Made by a program: the position numbers and the translations under genes. The notes beneath the pieces were generated by a model. It saw only the letters and a list, made by a program, of their open reading frames with translations, had not been told where the DNA came from and did no database searches. DNA of 6,606 nt from positions 1-6,606 of the forward strand of contig JAHAAN010000102.1 in assembly GCA_018376855.1 (NCBI GenBank). Direction: 5' to 3'. Each line of letters begins with the position of its first letter. Positions within the stretch are counted from its first letter, which is position 1. Below, piece after piece: positions 5,051 through 6,606 of this stretch. The stretch comes from Clostridiales bacterium (GTDB taxonomy: Bacteria > Bacillota > Clostridia > Christensenellales > QALW01).

Positions 5051-6028
5051 ATGGAAAAGTTTGATTTTGTTTTTAATGTAAAAAAAGATACGGTTAAAAT
5101 TCTGTTTTTGACAGATACGCAGATCATCGACAGTATGCAGCGCCGTTATCCGGAACGACTCACGCAAGCAGAAATTGATAAATGGCTGCCGGCAAAAAAG
5201 GAGGAGCGGCTTTATCGTTATATTCGTCAAGCGGTTAAAGCGGCGCAGCCTGACGTGATATTGATCGGCGGAGATTTTGTTTACGGCGAGTTCGACGATA
5301 ACGGAACTTCGTTTATTGAGGAAGTTCAGTTTATGGATTCGTTTGAAATTCCGTGGTCATTTGTTTATGGCAATCATGAGCGAGACTGCGCAAAAGACAG
5401 CGATTTTAGGAATGCGGTTTTAGCACAAAGCAAATACTGTTTTTTTAAGAGCGAAAATTCTATAAGCGGGCATAGGTTGGAGGGAGAAGGAAATTTCTCT
5501 ATCGGTTTATACGGGAACGGCGGACTTTGTGCAAGAATTTATATGCTGGATACCGGGTGCGGCAGTGCGGAATATCCGTGCGGTGTACACAAATATCAAC
5601 GGCAATGGCTGGAACAATCAGCGGAGCTTTTGAATATGGAAGAAAAAGCCGCGCCTGCATTTATGCTTATGCATATACCGTTTGCGGCGTTTTCCGAGGC
5701 CTCATTGAAATATGGAGCCATAACGGAGCGAGGGCAGACGGTTGAGGCGGATAGAGATGGGGATTTTGGAACACTGGCTTGCAACGCAGGAATTCCCTTT
5801 GATGCTGATGGGACATTTTTTGAGCTGGTGAAAAGGCTTGGAACAAAAGCAGTTTTTGTAGGGCATATTCATCAGAACAGCATATGCATAAAGCATTGTG
5901 ATGTGCAGCTGTGTTATATTCTTAAAACAGGCGAGTACGATAGTTATCTTGATTCTTCTATGGGAGGAACGCAACTAACTTTATTCGGAACACAGTATCA
6001 AATTTCACACCTTTATATTTCTAAGTAG
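5051..6028 (+). CDS. Calcineurin-like metallophosphoesterase, Dcr2 / purple-acid-phosphatase-like
   Basis: A 325-residue phosphoesterase without signal peptide. Metal motifs in order: Asp22-x-Gln24 (LTDTQ), Asp75 (GGDFVYGE), Asn108-His109 (YGNHERD), His208 (MHIPF) and His272-x-His274 (GHIHQNS). The C-terminal part (GHIHQNSICI, then LCYILKTGEYDSY) resembles the Dcr2/PAP29-like group, where GHDHxN is followed by LxYxxxTGxxxY, so assignment there is likely. Gln24 replaces the usual His of D-x-H, and Ile273 replaces Asp of GHDH. The start is forced: a TAG lies in frame at 5033-5035 and no start codon occurs between it and 5051. No Shine-Dalgarno precedes the ATG, and the -10 box ends 7 nt upstream, suggesting leaderless expression. 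It is divergent from the phosphoesterase ending at 4029 and followed by a hairpin at 6043. Substrate unknown. Confidence 0.88.
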   Translation: MEKFDFVFNVKKDTVKILFLTDTQIIDSMQRRYPERLTQAEIDKWLPAKKEERLYRYIRQAVKAAQPDVILIGGDFVYGEFDDNGTSFIEEVQFMDSFEIPWSFVYGNHERDCAKDSDFRNAVLAQSKYCFFKSENSISGHRLEGEGNFSIGLYGNGGLCARIYMLDTGCGSAEYPCGVHKYQRQWLEQSAELLNMEEKAAPAFMLMHIPFAAFSEASLKYGAITERGQTVEADRDGDFGTLACNAGIPFDADGTFFELVKRLGTKAVFVGHIHQNSICIKHCDVQLCYILKTGEYDSYLDSSMGGTQLTLFGTQYQISHLYISK

Positions 6029-6042
6029 AATTATGTTTGAAT

Positions 6043-6078
6043 AAAAGCGGTCTGAATGTTTTCTTTCAGGCCGCTTTT
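6043..6078. terminator. Intrinsic terminator, probably bidirectional
   Basis: A 14-bp stem with one G-T pair joins 6043-6056 to 6065-6078 (AAAAGCGGTCTGAA / TTCAGGCCGCTTTT), with an 8-nt loop. On the plus strand it follows the phosphoesterase stop by 14 nt but has only TTTT then GC. On the minus strand it ends TTTTATT and would serve the E2-like gene ending at 6183. Confidence 0.78.
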
Positions 6079-6129
6079 GCTTGATTATGGAGTTTAAAAT
6101 TGTGGTTTTAGCATAGGTTGTTTTGTTTG

Positions 6130-6153
6130 AATGCCGGTCAAGCTTTCGGCATT
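6130..6153 (+). terminator. Second, weaker terminator-like hairpin
   Basis: AATGCCG (6130-6136) pairs with CGGCATT (6147-6153), 10-nt loop, followed by TT then GT. It sits 52 nt beyond the first hairpin in the same plus-strand sense; probably a backup terminator. Confidence 0.42.
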
Positions 6154-6182
6154 TTGTAATGTCGAATGGAGGCTGCGGAAAA

Positions 6183-6387
6183 TTAATCGCGGTTAATTAC
6201 TATGGGCGGCTGTTCCAGCAGGGATGGGTTGGCAAAATAAGAGCTCATGCGTTTGAAGCATTTAGCAAAATAGCTGCCTGAACACACGCGTTCATCCAGC
6301 ACTACTCCCAGCGGGATCACGGTTTCAAGCCCCGGAGTTCCGTCTTCCGCAACCTTTAAGCGCTGTTCGTTGATGCCTATGGTGATC
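6183..6387 (-). pseudogene. C-terminal fragment of a 2-oxoacid dehydrogenase E2 catalytic-domain-like acyltransferase
   Basis: On the minus strand, about 68 codons end at TAA 6185-6183. They read ITIGINEQRLKVAEDG, then VIPLGVVLDERVCSGSYFAK, then NPSLLEQPP. This fits the end of the CAT/E2 catalytic fold: a strand with (S/T)IG, the V-x-x-D-(H/E)-R-V-x-x-G motif, a helix with F-K, and a closing NPxLLExPP. In lipoyl-dependent complexes the motif is DHRVxDG with a catalytic His; here DERVCSG lacks it, as in stand-alone clostridial homologues, so catalysis is doubtful. The frame stays open past 6387, but the sequence there belongs to a GC-rich Hsp70-like reading on the other strand, so the gene is cut there, probably by an assembly or cloning join rather than in the cell. 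Terminator candidate: 6043-6078. Confidence 0.6.
6384..6387. other. Probable chimeric join at a GATC site
   Basis: E2-like homology read on the minus strand ends at the codon 6386-6384, and Hsp70-like homology on the plus strand begins just after; the two meet at GATC 6384-6387 (within TGATCA). Another GATC at 6396-6399 is an alternative. A GATC boundary is what ligation of Sau3AI/MboI-type ends would leave. The change in composition supports a join; the mechanism is inferred. Confidence 0.5.
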
Positions 6388-6606
6388 AACTCGCTGATCG
6401 ACAAGACGTTCGAGTGCGTGCAGACGGTACTGGACCGGAATCGCCTCCAGTACTCGAACATCCGCTACTTCTTCACTATCGGTGGCTCCTCGCGCATCCA
6501 GCTCATTTCCGAGAAGATCCAACGCCTCTTCCAGAACTGTGTGTTTCCCCCGGTGGACCGACAGAACTGCGTGGCGCTGGGAGCGGCGAAGATGCTGCAG
6601 GCCGAC
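6385..6606 (+). CDS. Fragment of a divergent Hsp70-type ATPase domain, probably foreign (eukaryote-like) DNA
   Basis: 74 codons run open to the right edge: INSLIDKTFECV, then IRYFFTIGGSSRIQLI, then VALGAAKMLQAD. This order matches the last part of the Hsp70/DnaK nucleotide-binding domain: the LIxKTLxxV helix, the (I/V)xxVGGSSRIPxV adenosine motif, and AVAxGAA. Two departures stand out: Gln for Pro after GGSSRI, and DRQNCVALGAA where NPDEAVAxGAA is usual, so this is a diverged paralogue rather than housekeeping DnaK. Codon use is unlike the rest of the window: by hand count 51 of 61 third positions (6418-6600) are G or C, and GC over 6421-6600 is about 59%. No start codon belongs to it; ATGs at 6373 and 6379 lie in the neighbouring bacterial sequence. 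A eukaryotic contaminant is my preferred reading; a horizontally acquired gene is less likely. Confidence 0.65.
   Translation, partial: MNSLIDKTFECVQTVLDRNRLQYSNIRYFFTIGGSSRIQLISEKIQRLFQNCVFPPVDRQNCVALGAAKMLQAD

Noticed and set aside
5048..5054. GCCATGG (Kozak-like) around the phosphoesterase ATG, suggesting eukaryotic origin
   Set aside because: The promoter, gene family and neighbours are bacterial; a 7-base match is chance.
6388..6461. Extension of the E2-like minus-strand frame upstream to a possible ATG at 6461
   Set aside because: This stretch does not look like the E2 family and is the complement of the Hsp70-like coding sequence, so the open frame is incidental.
1..6606. CRISPR arrays, tRNA or rRNA genes, IS ends, att sites, toxin-antitoxin or phage-defence cassette
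   Set aside because: No periodic direct repeats, no recognisable RNA genes, no transposase or integrase, and no defence protein other than the SIR2-family gene, whose motifs point to class M metabolism rather than a defence SIR2.

Overview
The window looks like a piece of a low-to-medium-GC Bacillota chromosome, most likely an anaerobic clostridial relative. The signs are strong AGGAGG-type ribosome binding sites, near-consensus sigma-A promoters, and the gene set: an HxlR regulator, a class M-like sirtuin, DUF421, hemolysin III, a Zn amidase and calcineurin-like phosphoesterases. No IS element, CRISPR array, rRNA, tRNA or prophage gene is visible. The last ~220 bases differ in composition and appear to come from another genome.

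Layout. (1) 1-160, minus: N-terminal part of an HxlR-family regulator with the conserved N-terminal cysteine. (2) 161-371: divergent promoter region with a promoter for each side and a 16-bp inverted repeat against the -35 of the rightward gene. (3) 372-1232, plus: SIR2-family protein with class M features, Gln replacing the catalytic His. (4) 1263-1967, minus: DUF421 (YetF-like) membrane protein. (5) 2105-2755, minus: hemolysin III / PAQR-type membrane protein, whose consensus promoter contains a 21-bp palindrome. (6) 3064-4005, plus: secreted N-acetylmuramoyl-L-alanine amidase with an unusual C-terminal membrane anchor and a long structured leader. (7) 4029-4865, minus, and 5051-6028, plus: two dissimilar metallophosphoesterases transcribed divergently from back-to-back promoters. 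The second appears to start at or next to its own ATG (leaderless). (8) 6043-6153: two hairpins. (9) 6183-6387, minus: C-terminal end of a 2-oxoacid dehydrogenase E2 catalytic-domain-like protein, cut at about 6384-6387. (10) 6385-6606, plus: GC-rich fragment of a divergent Hsp70-type ATPase domain, probably foreign.

How the parts may work together. The best functional hypothesis is a redox-responsive pair: an HxlR regulator with a YodB/HypR-like sensing cysteine divergent from a SirTM-like sirtuin, a class tied in other bacteria to reversible ADP-ribosylation of lipoyl carrier proteins under oxidative stress. The partner genes (macrodomain, GcvH-L, LplA2) are not in the window. Hemolysin III and DUF421 may be co-transcribed. 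The amidase is a cell-wall hydrolase. The two phosphoesterases have no clear substrate.

I see no convincing complete undescribed system. The points most worth checking are the orphan sirtuin with its regulator, the membrane-anchored amidase, the leaderless phosphoesterase gene, and the chimeric join near 6384, which should be excluded as an artefact before the right end is interpreted.
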